Of a DNA stretch of 14,715 nt, positions 1-6,681 are shown in pieces. The notes under the pieces were generated by a model. The model made no database searches. It saw only the letters and a program-made list of their open reading frames with translations, and was not told the DNA's origin. Position 1 is the first letter of the stretch; each line of letters begins with the position of its first letter. Source of the stretch: Bacillota bacterium (lineage in GTDB: Bacteria > Bacillota > Dehalobacteriia > UBA4068); contig JAUMYD010000027.1 in assembly GCA_030528765.1 (NCBI GenBank), positions 1-14,715 of the forward strand. Reading direction: 5' to 3'. The translations under genes were made by a program, and so were the position numbers.

Positions 1-1
1 G

Positions 2-835
2 CAAAAGCCGAAGCAAGAACTGCTGCCCCCTGCGGAAAACAATCCCTTCCCACTTTCAGAAGAAGCGGTTTCCGCAGCCTTGAGCGAGCAGGGCCTGGAT
101 TGGGGGGAGGCACAGGAATCCGCTTTGGGAAACACCACTCTCGCCTATATCTACCCGAGAGCCTATGATTCCATGTTGCTTTCCATTCAGACCATGGGCT
201 CCGGGGAGATGCAGTCTCTCTTCCTTTCCTCCCAATATATCTCCTCCAGCGCCTCCTGGGAAGAAGATCGCGCCCTCTGGCCGGAATTTTTCGCGCTTTC
301 CCAAAGGCTTTTCGGGGGAGAAAACCAGGCTGCGGAGATTTTTCCCGGGTTGGCAGACTCGATCACCAATGGGAGCTGGGATCACAGCTTCTACCCGGCA
401 GCAGCCCTGCGGCAGGGTGATCTTTGCTATACGCTGAGCATGGATTATAAAGACGGCCTCTATGCCCTGAGCAGCCTTCGCATCGAAAATGCGGAAGCCC
501 ATGAGCAGCGGCAGGAAAGCATTCTGAATACGACTCAGGACAGGGAGGGGCCGCTGGATTTCTATTCCATCGAAGAGGCGCAGGCGCTGCAACCCGGCGA
601 GAAAAGCAGCTATTTCCGGATCAGCGGCTATATCGAAGCCATAGAGCCGGCGGAGGAAAAGGCCCCGCCTGCCTGGGAGAAGGCTGTGCTCAAAAAGGGC
701 GAGCAAAGCATGGAGGTCCTGCTGCAGCCCCATGCCTTCACCGAGGAAGAATTGCAGATGGAGCGTGAGCATGTGCTCATCCTTTCCCCGGAGCTGCCTC
801 TTCCTGCGGTGGTGTGCAGCCCCCTTCCTCAGTGA
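2..835 (+). CDS. 3' part of an unrecognised, probably exported protein
   Basis: The frame is open from the left edge to a TGA at 833-835, giving 277 visible codons. A TTG at 80 could be read as a start, but it lies inside an already open frame and has no good ribosome binding site, so I treat the gene as cut at its 5' end. The visible part is acidic and rich in Gln, Glu, Ser and Leu. It starts with a Pro/Gln-rich stretch (QKPKQELLPPAENN) that looks like the linker after a missing signal peptide or lipoprotein anchor. No transmembrane segment or catalytic motif is visible. I do not recognise the family. Codon use is GC-rich like the genes to the right and unlike the AT-rich gene that follows. 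The next element is a strong terminator 17 bp downstream, so this is the last gene of its transcript. Coding is supported by the long frame and codon bias; function is unknown, and the exported location is inference. Confidence 0.72.
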   Translation, partial: QKPKQELLPPAENNPFPLSEEAVSAALSEQGLDWGEAQESALGNTTLAYIYPRAYDSMLLSIQTMGSGEMQSLFLSSQYISSSASWEEDRALWPEFFALSQRLFGGENQAAEIFPGLADSITNGSWDHSFYPAAALRQGDLCYTLSMDYKDGLYALSSLRIENAEAHEQRQESILNTTQDREGPLDFYSIEEAQALQPGEKSSYFRISGYIEAIEPAEEKAPPAWEKAVLKKGEQSMEVLLQPHAFTEEELQMEREHVLILSPELPLPAVVCSPLPQ

Positions 836-851
836 TCCCCCACCCACAAGC

Positions 852-883
852 AAATCCCCCTCCCGGATGGGAGGGGGATTTTT
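852..883 (+). terminator. Rho-independent terminator after the first gene
   Basis: A perfect 13-bp stem (AAATCCCCCTCCC, 852-864, and GGGAGGGGGATTT, 869-881) with a GGAT loop is followed by T residues to 883. It lies 17 bp after the stop codon at 835. The A residues on the left side would also give some T-run on the other strand, but no minus-strand gene ends here. Confidence 0.9.
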
Positions 884-1037
884 GGATAAATCCATAGAAA
901 GATAAGGCCTGCCGCCTGCGTTTGCAAAAAGATTTGCTGCCTATCCATAAAATCATGCTATTTTATTTGAAACTGAAACATGTTCGGGAAAAAGTTTATC
1001 TTTTTCTGATTGTGCATGATATATATAAATAAAAGTA

Positions 1038-1066
1038 TTGCAATTCATATTTTTTTGTGTTATCAT
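1038..1066 (+). promoter_or_regulatory. Sigma-A type promoter for the secreted-protein gene
   Basis: TTGCAA (1038-1043) and TATCAT (1061-1066) are separated by exactly 17 bp, and the spacer is T-rich. Each hexamer differs from consensus at two positions. Transcription would start near 1073 and leave a leader of about 115 nt before the ATG at 1187. It is the best match in the gap. Confidence 0.7.
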
Positions 1067-1079
1067 CTAAGTAACACAA
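1055..1079. promoter_or_regulatory. Inverted repeat over the -10 box, candidate operator
   Basis: TTGTGTTA (1055-1062) and TAACACAA (1072-1079) form a perfect 8-bp inverted repeat with a 9-nt spacing. It covers the -10 hexamer and the expected start site, where a bound repressor would block RNA polymerase. The arms are too far apart for a tight hairpin, which suits a dimeric DNA-binding protein better. No regulator is encoded in the window, so the partner is unknown. Confidence 0.5.
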
Positions 1080-1112
1080 TATACCTTTTATAGAATTTAT
1101 TTGGAAGGGGGG

Positions 1113-1157
1113 GTGATTCCAGTGGGCCAGGCAGTTTTTCATGACCCGCAAATATAA
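1113..1157 (+). other. Possible 14-codon leader ORF
   Basis: A GGAAGGGGGG stretch precedes GTG at 1113, which opens a frame of 14 codons (VIPVGQAVFHDPQI) ending at TAA 1155-1157, 29 bp before the ATG of the secreted protein. The purine-rich stretch touches the start codon, so spacing for translation is poor. It may be chance. Confidence 0.15.
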
Positions 1158-1186
1158 TATATAAAAAGAAAGGTAGGTAAATTTAT

Positions 1187-2161
1187 ATGAAGAAGATTTT
1201 AATCTTGTTGGTCGCGATGGGATTGGTGCTTTCTTTGTCCACTAGTGCGTTAGCTTATGATATTCTTCATGAAGAGGATGTTGGTCCTGTTAAATATTCA
1301 GGCCTTAACCTGGAAACAAAAAAAGAACTCGTAGACTCAAAGCCGTATATTGTTTATAATTTTCAATTCAACACCTTGGATGAACAACAAGCTTGTTACC
1401 GAGAAGACTTAAATGTAAAGAGTCAGCTTTCTTTTAAAACTTATTTGAATGAAAAAAACGAACAAAACATAGACCAAATAGTTAATTTTATCAATAGCCC
1501 TTCTTTTGTGGAATCTGCGTATTCTTATTTGCGAAACCCAGTATTGGCACAGTTAGCTGAGCTAAAAAACACTGGAGGCTATCTCAGCGATTATTCGATA
1601 TATCTATCTGATGAAGATCTAGCCTACTACGGAACATATAATTCTTATGAGTTTCGTGCGGATATGACTACATATACAGCCTCTTATAGTGAAGATGTAG
1701 ATGATTCCTCTGGTCTTGAAGATTGGATAAATTTTCTCGCTGACTTAGTTTTGGAAATTGCTGATTCTGCTGTATCAGTCACCTGGTCCCTTTTTAGTAA
1801 TATTTTAGGGAATGACTGGACGGCTCATTATAGCGATTGGATTGAGGTTTATATTACAGAAAATGTAACCACATCGATTATTTGTATCGAAGATTATAAT
1901 GACTATATGCCTGATGATTATGTCCCCGTTGTTCAAGAACAAAGAAAAAGAATTTCTCTCGACTATGAATACTACAGCTTAAAAACTGGTAGAACTACTC
2001 TACTTGCCCATAGAGCAATGCCCTCCGAATGGTATTATACGGAAAACTATGGTGACTATACTGGCAATATGCAGGAGGGTTGGAGGAACTATATTAATTG
2101 GCAAGGGGGGTATATTTCTGAATATACATTACCAGGAGCCACTGCCTTTTATTTTGATTAA
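1187..2161 (+). CDS. Secreted Tyr/Asp-rich protein of unknown function
   Basis: This 324-residue protein starts with a textbook Sec signal peptide: MKK, a hydrophobic core over residues 4-18, and a signal peptidase I type site ALA at about 21-23 before Tyr-Asp. The start is set by GAAAGGTAGG a few bases upstream of ATG. The mature part is rich in Tyr, Asp, Glu and Ser and acidic. One hydrophobic, Trp-containing stretch (residues about 180-210, between WINFLADL and SLFSNILG) could insert in a membrane or pack as an amphipathic helix. There is no LPxTG motif, repeat or zinc site. I do not recognise the family. Its codon use is markedly AT-rich (GAT, TAT, AAT, TTA) against GC-rich neighbours on both sides, which suggests transfer from another genome. 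It has its own promoter and possible operator. A short membrane-anchored protein follows 14 bp later and may share its transcript. Signal peptide and coding status are well supported; function is unknown. Confidence 0.85.
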   Translation: MKKILILLVAMGLVLSLSTSALAYDILHEEDVGPVKYSGLNLETKKELVDSKPYIVYNFQFNTLDEQQACYREDLNVKSQLSFKTYLNEKNEQNIDQIVNFINSPSFVESAYSYLRNPVLAQLAELKNTGGYLSDYSIYLSDEDLAYYGTYNSYEFRADMTTYTASYSEDVDDSSGLEDWINFLADLVLEIADSAVSVTWSLFSNILGNDWTAHYSDWIEVYITENVTTSIICIEDYNDYMPDDYVPVVQEQRKRISLDYEYYSLKTGRTTLLAHRAMPSEWYYTENYGDYTGNMQEGWRNYINWQGGYISEYTLPGATAFYFD

Positions 2162-2175
2162 AAGGCGGAATAAAT

Positions 2176-2655
2176 ATGAATAGGTCCTTTTCCAAATTGC
2201 CCTTGTCAATTCTTCTTCTGTGCATTTTGCTTCTGTTGCTCTTCCCCCTCTGGGCCGGACGAAGCAGCCTGGATGCACTGAGCCTTCCCGGTGTGGCGGC
2301 GGAGGATATCCGTCTGATGGAGGTCTCCGTCCGCTGGGAGGAAGAGGAGTACTGCATGGAGGACGCTGCCTTTTTTCAGGAGCTGCTCTCCCTTTTCGGG
2401 GAGCTCGAGCTGCGCCCTCTGCTGCTGCCGCCCAATAGCTACGCCATCGAAAAGGGCAATGCCTATTGGTTTCTTTTCGAGATGAAAGACGGGCGGCAGA
2501 GCGTTTTCAAGCTCATGGATGGAAAGCTGCTTCTGAACGTTGTCTGCGGGGAAAGCCCCACCCGGCGGCACTATGCCATCACGGATGGGGAGGAAAGACT
2601 CCCAGATATTCTCAAGCTGCTGGAGAAATATAAACCCGCACTTAGTGATTCCTGA
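2176..2655 (+). CDS. Short membrane-anchored protein of unknown function
   Basis: This 159-residue protein has a basic N-terminus followed by a very hydrophobic Leu-rich segment (residues about 9-26, ILLLCILLLLLFPLW), read as an uncleaved anchor or signal peptide. The rest is a small acidic extracytoplasmic domain with alternating hydrophobic residues, starting at about residue 42 (EDIRLMEVSVRW) and ending in a helix (LPDILKLLEKYK). AAAGGCGG upstream of ATG is a fair ribosome binding site. It begins 14 bp after the AT-rich secreted protein, so the two may be cotranscribed. Its first 15 codons are still AT-leaning, while the rest returns to GC-rich use, which places the right border of the AT-rich island near 2200. 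The domain resembles small anchored beta domains common in Clostridia, but I cannot name the family. A terminator follows directly. Confidence 0.78.
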   Translation: MNRSFSKLPLSILLLCILLLLLFPLWAGRSSLDALSLPGVAAEDIRLMEVSVRWEEEEYCMEDAAFFQELLSLFGELELRPLLLPPNSYAIEKGNAYWFLFEMKDGRQSVFKLMDGKLLLNVVCGESPTRRHYAITDGEERLPDILKLLEKYKPALSDS

Positions 2656-2662
2656 AATCACA

Positions 2663-2701
2663 AGCAAAACCCCCTCCTTCTATGGAGGGGGCTTTGCTTT
2701 T
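2663..2701. terminator. Terminator between convergent genes, probably bidirectional
   Basis: AGCAAAACCCCCTCC (2663-2677) pairs with GGAGGGGGCTTTGCT (2684-2698), 15 bp with one mismatch and a TTCTAT loop. T residues follow on the plus strand to 2701. On the minus strand the stem also ends in TTTTGCTT, so it can serve both the short membrane protein (ends 2655) and the flavodiiron gene (ends 2731). Confidence 0.85.
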
Positions 2702-2730
2702 CGTGCATTTTCTTGCAGTAGGAGGGAGTG

Positions 2731-4524
2731 CTATCCAACGATGGGTTCGAAATCCGCCGCGCCATGTTTGCACAGGGGGCAAATGATGTCCTCCGGCAGC
2801 TCATCACCCTCGTGAATATAACCGCAGACCTTGCAGACGAAGCCTTTTTTGCCTTCCGTCTGGGGCTTGGGCTTCACGTTCTGCTGATAATAAGTATAGG
2901 TCATGGTTTCCTTGTCGCTGATGACCCGGGCTTCATCCACGGTGCAGATGAACATGCCGTGGCTGCCCAGATCCACATACTGCTCTACCTTCAGGGAGAG
3001 GAAGGCGTTGATATAGCGGGGCAGGAAGACCAGGCCGTTATCGGCGCGGCAGACTTCCATATCCGCGAATTTATCCGCGCTGCGCCCGCTGACGAAGCCG
3101 AATTTCTGGAAGATGGAGAAGGGGGCTTCCACAGAGAGGCAGTTCACGATCATCTCGCCGGTCTGCTTGATGATGTGGTGGGAGTAATTGGCTTTGTTGA
3201 TGTTCACGGCCACACGGTTGGGGTTATCGGAAACCTGGGTCACGGTGTTGACGATCAGGCCGTTGTCCTTTTCCCCGTCCTTGCAGGTGACCACATAGAG
3301 GCCGTAGCCGATGCGGAAGAGGGCGCTCATGTCGCTCTTATTGGCCTTTTCGGGGGAGCGGGCGATGTAATCCTTGCAGAGCTCCTCTGCCATAGCGTCC
3401 AGCTGCTCGATGGTTTCCGGCTTCACCGCGGATTTGATGCGGACCGTGGTCTTCAGCCAGGTGATGTCCTTGCTCTTTGCGAATTCGGCTTTCATGATCT
3501 TGGCAGCTAGGGGCGCCCAGGAGCCGTTTTCGATCAGGCCGATGCTGCGCTTCTGATAATCGCGCTCGGTCAGGTGATCGATGAATTCCCGCATGAAGGG
3601 GAAGATCTCTGCGTTATAGGTGGTGGTGGCGAGAACCAGCTTGCTGTAACGGAAGGCATCTTCCACAGCCTTGGCCATATCCACACGGGCCAGATCATGC
3701 ACGATGACCTTGGGGCAGCCCTTCTGGCGCAGCTTTTCAGCCAGCAGCTCAGCGGCTTTCCTGGTGTTGCCGTAAACAGAGGTGTAGGCCACCACGATGC
3801 CATCATCCTCCGGAGTGTAAGAAGACCAGGTATCATAAAGCTTGATATAATGGCCCAGATTCTCCGTGAGCACAGGGCCGTGGGTGGGGCAGATGACCTG
3901 GATATCCAGGGTAGCGGCGATCTTCAGCAGATCCTGCACCTGCTTGCCGTATTTGCCCACGATGCCGATGTAGTAACGGCGGGCTTCGTCGTCCCAGGGC
4001 TCTTCCACATCCAGGGCGCCGAATTTGCCGAAGCCGTCTGCGGAGAAGAGGACTTTGTCTGTGCTATCGTAAGTGACCATGACTTCCGGCCAGTGCACCA
4101 TGGGTGCAAAGACGAAGGTCAGATTGTGCTGGCCCAGGCTGAGGCTTTCGCCATTGCCCACTTCCAGCTTGCGGCCTTCCAGATCCAGATCAAAGAAGTT
4201 TTCGATCATGCCGAAGGTCTTGAAATTGGCCACGATGGTGGTCTCCGGGTAAACTTCCATGAAGTTCTGGATGTTGCCGGCGTGGTCGGGTTCCATATGC
4301 TGAACGATGAGATAATCGGGCTTGCGGCCTTTCAGGACCTTGGCTACATTGTCCAGCCACTCATGCTTGAAATTCACATCCACCGTATCCATAACGGCGA
4401 CTTTTTCATCCATGATGACGTAAGAGTTGTAGGCCATGCCATTGGGCACCAGATACTGACCTTCGAAAAGATCGACCTGATGATCGTTTACGCCTACATA
4501 AAAGATATCTTTGCTGATGAACAT
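2731..4524 (-). CDS. Flavodiiron protein with flavin reductase and rubredoxin domains
   Basis: This 597-residue cytosolic enzyme reduces O2 to water or NO to N2O at a non-haem diiron centre and protects anaerobes. Residues 1-240 are a metallo-beta-lactamase fold with all six usual iron ligands: H76-x-E78-x-D80-H81, H144 (HWPE), D163 (SADGFG) and H215 (THGP). Residues about 243-390 are a flavodoxin domain with the FMN loop TSVYGNT (248-254). Residues about 399-548 resemble a flavin reductase (FMN-binding split barrel). The C-terminal tail from about 561 is a short rubredoxin-like domain with C564-x2-C567 and C582-x2-C585. The core family is about 400 residues, so the last 200 supply electron input: one chain may pass electrons from NAD(P)H through flavin and rubredoxin iron to the diiron site. 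TAGGAGGG lies at good spacing before ATG. It has its own strong promoter, and a terminator separates it from the convergent gene. Members of this group are often named FprA. Confidence 0.95.
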   Translation of the reverse strand: MFISKDIFYVGVNDHQVDLFEGQYLVPNGMAYNSYVIMDEKVAVMDTVDVNFKHEWLDNVAKVLKGRKPDYLIVQHMEPDHAGNIQNFMEVYPETTIVANFKTFGMIENFFDLDLEGRKLEVGNGESLSLGQHNLTFVFAPMVHWPEVMVTYDSTDKVLFSADGFGKFGALDVEEPWDDEARRYYIGIVGKYGKQVQDLLKIAATLDIQVICPTHGPVLTENLGHYIKLYDTWSSYTPEDDGIVVAYTSVYGNTRKAAELLAEKLRQKGCPKVIVHDLARVDMAKAVEDAFRYSKLVLATTTYNAEIFPFMREFIDHLTERDYQKRSIGLIENGSWAPLAAKIMKAEFAKSKDITWLKTTVRIKSAVKPETIEQLDAMAEELCKDYIARSPEKANKSDMSALFRIGYGLYVVTCKDGEKDNGLIVNTVTQVSDNPNRVAVNINKANYSHHIIKQTGEMIVNCLSVEAPFSIFQKFGFVSGRSADKFADMEVCRADNGLVFLPRYINAFLSLKVEQYVDLGSHGMFICTVDEARVISDKETMTYTYYQQNVKPKPQTEGKKGFVCKVCGYIHEGDELPEDIICPLCKHGAADFEPIVG

Positions 4525-4591
4525 TTTGATTCCCTCCTACAGGATCAATTTATTGTGTTTTTGCATTTATCAGTAATTCTTCTCGATAACA

Positions 4592-4620
4592 AGCATAACA
4601 GAAGCCCTGCTTCTTGTCAA
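4592..4620 (-). promoter_or_regulatory. Strong sigma-A promoter for the flavodiiron gene
   Basis: Read on the minus strand, TTGACA (4620-4615) is a perfect -35 box and TATGCT (4597-4592) a good -10 box, with a 17-bp spacer. Transcription would start near 4585 and leave a leader of about 60 nt. It is the best promoter match in the window and makes the gene independent of mtaB, which ends 160 bp upstream. Confidence 0.88.
4600..4614. promoter_or_regulatory. Palindrome between -35 and -10, candidate operator
   Basis: AGAAGC (4600-4605) and GCTTCT (4609-4614) form a perfect inverted repeat with a 3-nt centre that exactly fills the promoter spacer. This position is typical for repressor sites. 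Weaker inverted repeats flank it: TTATC / GATAA at 4567-4589 and TTTATCAG / CTGATAAA at 4566-4573 and 4630-4637. Control by a redox or NO sensor would suit the gene product, but the site does not match an operator I can name. Confidence 0.5.
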
Positions 4621-4684
4621 GAGGTATTTCTGATAAAACTAAAATCTTTTTTCGACTTACTGCCCGCTGGGGCCTCCCGCCGCC

Positions 4685-6004
4685 TCAGGCTCGTTCCACC
4701 AGCAGACCATCTGCCAGCGGCTCCACAGCCCGCACCCGCAGCAGGCTTTCCGCTCCCACAGCTTCCACCGGCAGGTAGAGCAGCAGATAATTTTCGCTGT
4801 GTCCCCGGATACAGGCTTTGCCGCTGATCTCCACCTCTTCCTCCATGAGCATGGAGAGCGTTTTCCCCAGCCAGCGGTTGAGATAGGCCTGCCGGCCCGC
4901 GGCGGCAGTCTCCGCCAGGCGGGCAGCCCGCTCCGCCTTGATCCCCTGCTGTACCTGCGCCGGGGCGATGGCCGCCGGGGTGCCTTCCCGCCGGGAATAG
5001 GGGAAAACGTGCATATCCGCGAAGCCGCATTCCGCGCAAAAGGCCTGGCTGGACAGGAAATCTTCCTCCGTCTCCCCGGGGTAGCCCACCATCACGTCCG
5101 TGGTGAAGGCCACATCCCCCAGCCTGCTCCGCAGCTTCGAGAGCAGCGCCCCGTAGGCCGCCGTATCATAGCGCCGCCCCATGGCAGCCAGCGTCCGGTC
5201 ACAGCCGGATTGCAGGGGGATGTGCAGATGGGGGCAGAGCTTTCCCTTTTCTCCCAGCTCTGCCAGGGTATCGATCAGCGCCTCCGTGAATTGCTGGGGC
5301 TCCACGGAACCGATCCGCAGCCGCGTCAGCCCCGGCAGGGCGCAAAGCTCCCGCAGCAGCCGGGGCAGATCTTCCCCCTCCGGCAGGTCTGTGCCGTAGG
5401 CGCCGATGTGGATGCCGGTGAGCACCAGCTCCTGATGGCCGGCCGCCAGCAGCTTGCGGGCTTCCTCCAGGGCCTGCTCCCGGGGGAGGGAGCGCACCGG
5501 CCCACGCACATAGGGGATGATGCAGTAATTGCAGAACTGGTCGCAGCCGTCCTCCACCTTCAGGTAGGCTCTGGTTCGCCGCTGGTCGCTGACCGGGGCG
5601 ATGGTCTGGAATTGCTTTGCCTCCAGCACCTTCCCCACAGCCTGCAGCGGCCCGCCGCCCTGCCGGCGGAAGGCTTCCACCAGCTCCGGCAGCTTCCGCC
5701 GCTCATCCACCCCGGCCACGATGTCCACGCCCAGCCTGAGCATGGTCTCCGGGTCCCGCTGGGCATAGCAGCCGCAGGCCGCCAGGATGCAGCCCGGGTT
5801 CTCCCGCCGCAGACGCCGCAGCAGATTCCGCGCCTTTTTATCCGCCACCGCCGTGACGGTGCAGGTATTGACGATCAGCAGCGCCGCCGCCTCGCCCTCC
5901 GCCGCGTATTCCCAGCCCTGCCCGGAGAAAAGCGCCGCCAAAGCGCCGCCCTCCTCCTGATTCACCTTGCAGCCGAAATTGTATATGCAGAAGCGATTCT
6001 TCAT
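4685..6004 (-). CDS. mtaB: tRNA t6A37 methylthiotransferase MtaB
   Basis: This 439-residue radical SAM enzyme adds a methylthio group to C2 of N6-threonylcarbamoyladenosine at position 37 of ANN-decoding tRNAs. The N-terminal methylthiotransferase domain has the three cysteines for the second cluster: C12 (FGCKVNQ), C48 (VNTCTVT) and C79 (CGCYAQ). The radical SAM motif is C154-x3-C158-x2-C161 (GCDQFCNYC). A C-terminal TRAM domain (about 375-439) would bind tRNA. The GCKVNQ variant and the gene neighbourhood point to MtaB rather than MiaB or RimO. The frame is open further upstream to 6130, but that part is repeat sequence; ATG at 6004 has AAGGAAG a few bases before it and starts where family homology starts. 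In B. subtilis the orthologue yqeV follows prmA and rsmE in the dnaK region, and the order is kept here without rsmE. A repeat-filled gap of 677 bp separates it from the microprotein. No clear terminator is seen after it. Confidence 0.95.
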   Translation of the reverse strand: MKNRFCIYNFGCKVNQEEGGALAALFSGQGWEYAAEGEAAALLIVNTCTVTAVADKKARNLLRRLRRENPGCILAACGCYAQRDPETMLRLGVDIVAGVDERRKLPELVEAFRRQGGGPLQAVGKVLEAKQFQTIAPVSDQRRTRAYLKVEDGCDQFCNYCIIPYVRGPVRSLPREQALEEARKLLAAGHQELVLTGIHIGAYGTDLPEGEDLPRLLRELCALPGLTRLRIGSVEPQQFTEALIDTLAELGEKGKLCPHLHIPLQSGCDRTLAAMGRRYDTAAYGALLSKLRSRLGDVAFTTDVMVGYPGETEEDFLSSQAFCAECGFADMHVFPYSRREGTPAAIAPAQVQQGIKAERAARLAETAAAGRQAYLNRWLGKTLSMLMEEEVEISGKACIRGHSENYLLLYLPVEAVGAESLLRVRAVEPLADGLLVERA

Positions 6005-6050
6005 GGTTTCTTCCTTATATAAATATGATGAAAAGTCTTCAAAATCGTTT

Positions 6051-6178
6051 AAAACCCTTCTTCTCTTGAAAGAGAAGAAGCAAGAGAACTTCAATGGGCT
6101 TCGCCGCCTTCGCTCCACGCCGCAGCCCAATTACTAAAGTTCTTTGTCCAACTTTCTTTCAAGAAAGTTGGGGTTTTG
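6051..6178. repeat. Family A nested palindrome, complete copy A1
   Basis: The order is AAAACCC, hairpin CTTCTTCTCTT / AAGAGAAGAAG (6057-6080), CAAGAGAACTT, a GC-rich core starting GGGCTTCGCC and ending CAGCCC, TAAAGTTCTTTG, hairpin CCAACTTTCTT / AAGAAAGTTGG (6148-6171), then GGGTTTTG. Each hairpin is followed outward by G residues and TTTT. It lies 47 bp upstream of the mtaB start. Confidence 0.85.
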
Positions 6179-6187
6179 AAAAAAACA

Positions 6188-6240
6188 TAAAACCCTTCTT
6201 CTTTGAAAAGAAGAAGCAAGAAACTTCTAAAATTCGGGTC
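6188..6240. repeat. Family A left half next to a B element
   Basis: AAAACCC and hairpin CTTCTTCTTT / AAAGAAGAAG (6194-6215) are followed by CAAGAAACTTCTAAAA, as in the left half of family A. The core and right hairpin are missing. The next structure is the family B copy at 6276. Confidence 0.7.
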
Positions 6241-6275
6241 GATACTTCTGTTCAGGGGCGGCAGGCCGAAAGTAT

Positions 6276-6487
6276 TGTCATTGCGAGGCGGGCAAGCTGA
6301 GATTTTGCAGCGCAAAAGCCAGCTTGGCAACGTGGCAATCCTGAGAAAAATCCACCTCAGGATGTGGCAAAAAGGGGCTTGCTCCTTTTTGAAAGGTTCT
6401 TGCGAAGCAAGAAGCCTGTAAGATCGCCACGTCGTTTTGCTGGGAGATACTGCGTATCTCCACAGCAAAAGCTTCCTCGCGATGACA
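6276..6487. repeat. Family B MITE-like element, copy B1
   Basis: The ends TGTCATTGCGAGG (6276-6288) and CCTCGCGATGACA (6475-6487) are inverted repeats with one mismatch. Inside are imperfect hairpins that pair GCAAGCTGAGATTTTGC with GCAAAAGCCAGCTTGG, and GGAGATA with TATCTCC, joined by GTGGCAATC and its partner GATCGCCAC. This copy is longer than the others (212 bp) because about 50 extra bases in the middle carry their own hairpins: AAAAAGG / CCTTTTT, and TTCTTGC / GCAAGAA at about 6398-6414. No transposase is present and I see no clear target duplication. Confidence 0.8.
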
Positions 6488-6511
6488 GTGATTTACATCT
6501 GCTGCTTCTGA

Positions 6512-6606
6512 TCAGCGGCAGCAGGCCAAAAGTATTGTCATTGCGAGGCGGGCAAGCTGAGATTTTGCAGCGCAAAAGCCAGCTTGGCAACGTGGCAATC
6601 CTGAGA
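6512..6606. repeat. Partial B copy inside a 95-bp direct duplication
   Basis: This stretch repeats 6252-6346 with an offset of exactly 260 bp. The last 78 bases (6529-6606) are identical, and only three bases differ before that. It holds the left end of a family B element (TGTCATTGCGAGG at 6536) and its left hairpin, but no right end. The copy is therefore a duplication of flank plus left half rather than an independent insertion. Confidence 0.85.
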
Positions 6607-6654
6607 GTCCGAAACGCCACAGCAACTGTTCACGGTCAATTCTCCACTGTCAAC

Positions 6655-6674
6655 TGGCCAGTGACCACTGGCCA
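6655..6674. repeat. 8-bp palindromic hairpin after the microprotein
   Basis: TGGCCAGT (6655-6662) and ACTGGCCA (6667-6674) pair perfectly around a 4-nt loop, 8 bp after the microprotein stop codon on the minus strand. No T-run follows. The adjoining CAATTCTCCACTGTCAACTG resembles short repeats that many Firmicutes carry. Confidence 0.5.
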
Positions 6675-6681
6675 CCCCCCT

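Larger units (their letters stand above)
884..1186. other. AT-rich intergenic region, 303 bp
   Basis: This stretch lies between the terminator and the secreted-protein gene. It holds the promoter and inverted repeat listed separately, an AT-rich 7-bp hairpin at 988-1006 (GAAAAAG / CTTTTTC, loop TTTAT), a run of seven G at 1107-1113, and a possible 14-codon leader at 1113-1157. Base composition drops sharply from the GC-rich gene on the left, and the low-GC stretch continues to about 2200. I see no other gene or RNA. Confidence 0.6.

Noticed and set aside
6005..6035. A promoter directly before mtaB (TTTTGA-N17-TATATA)
   Set aside because: The -10 box would lie about 14 bp before the ATG and transcription would start at or past the ribosome binding site.
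6005..6130. A longer MtaB with 42 extra N-terminal residues
   Set aside because: The extension is translated from the A1 repeat, has no good ribosome binding site, and homology starts at the ATG at 6004.
6364..6640. Protein-coding frames through the repeat regions
   Set aside because: They run through B elements and depend on repeat sequence; similar frames at other B copies are broken, so coding is not supported.
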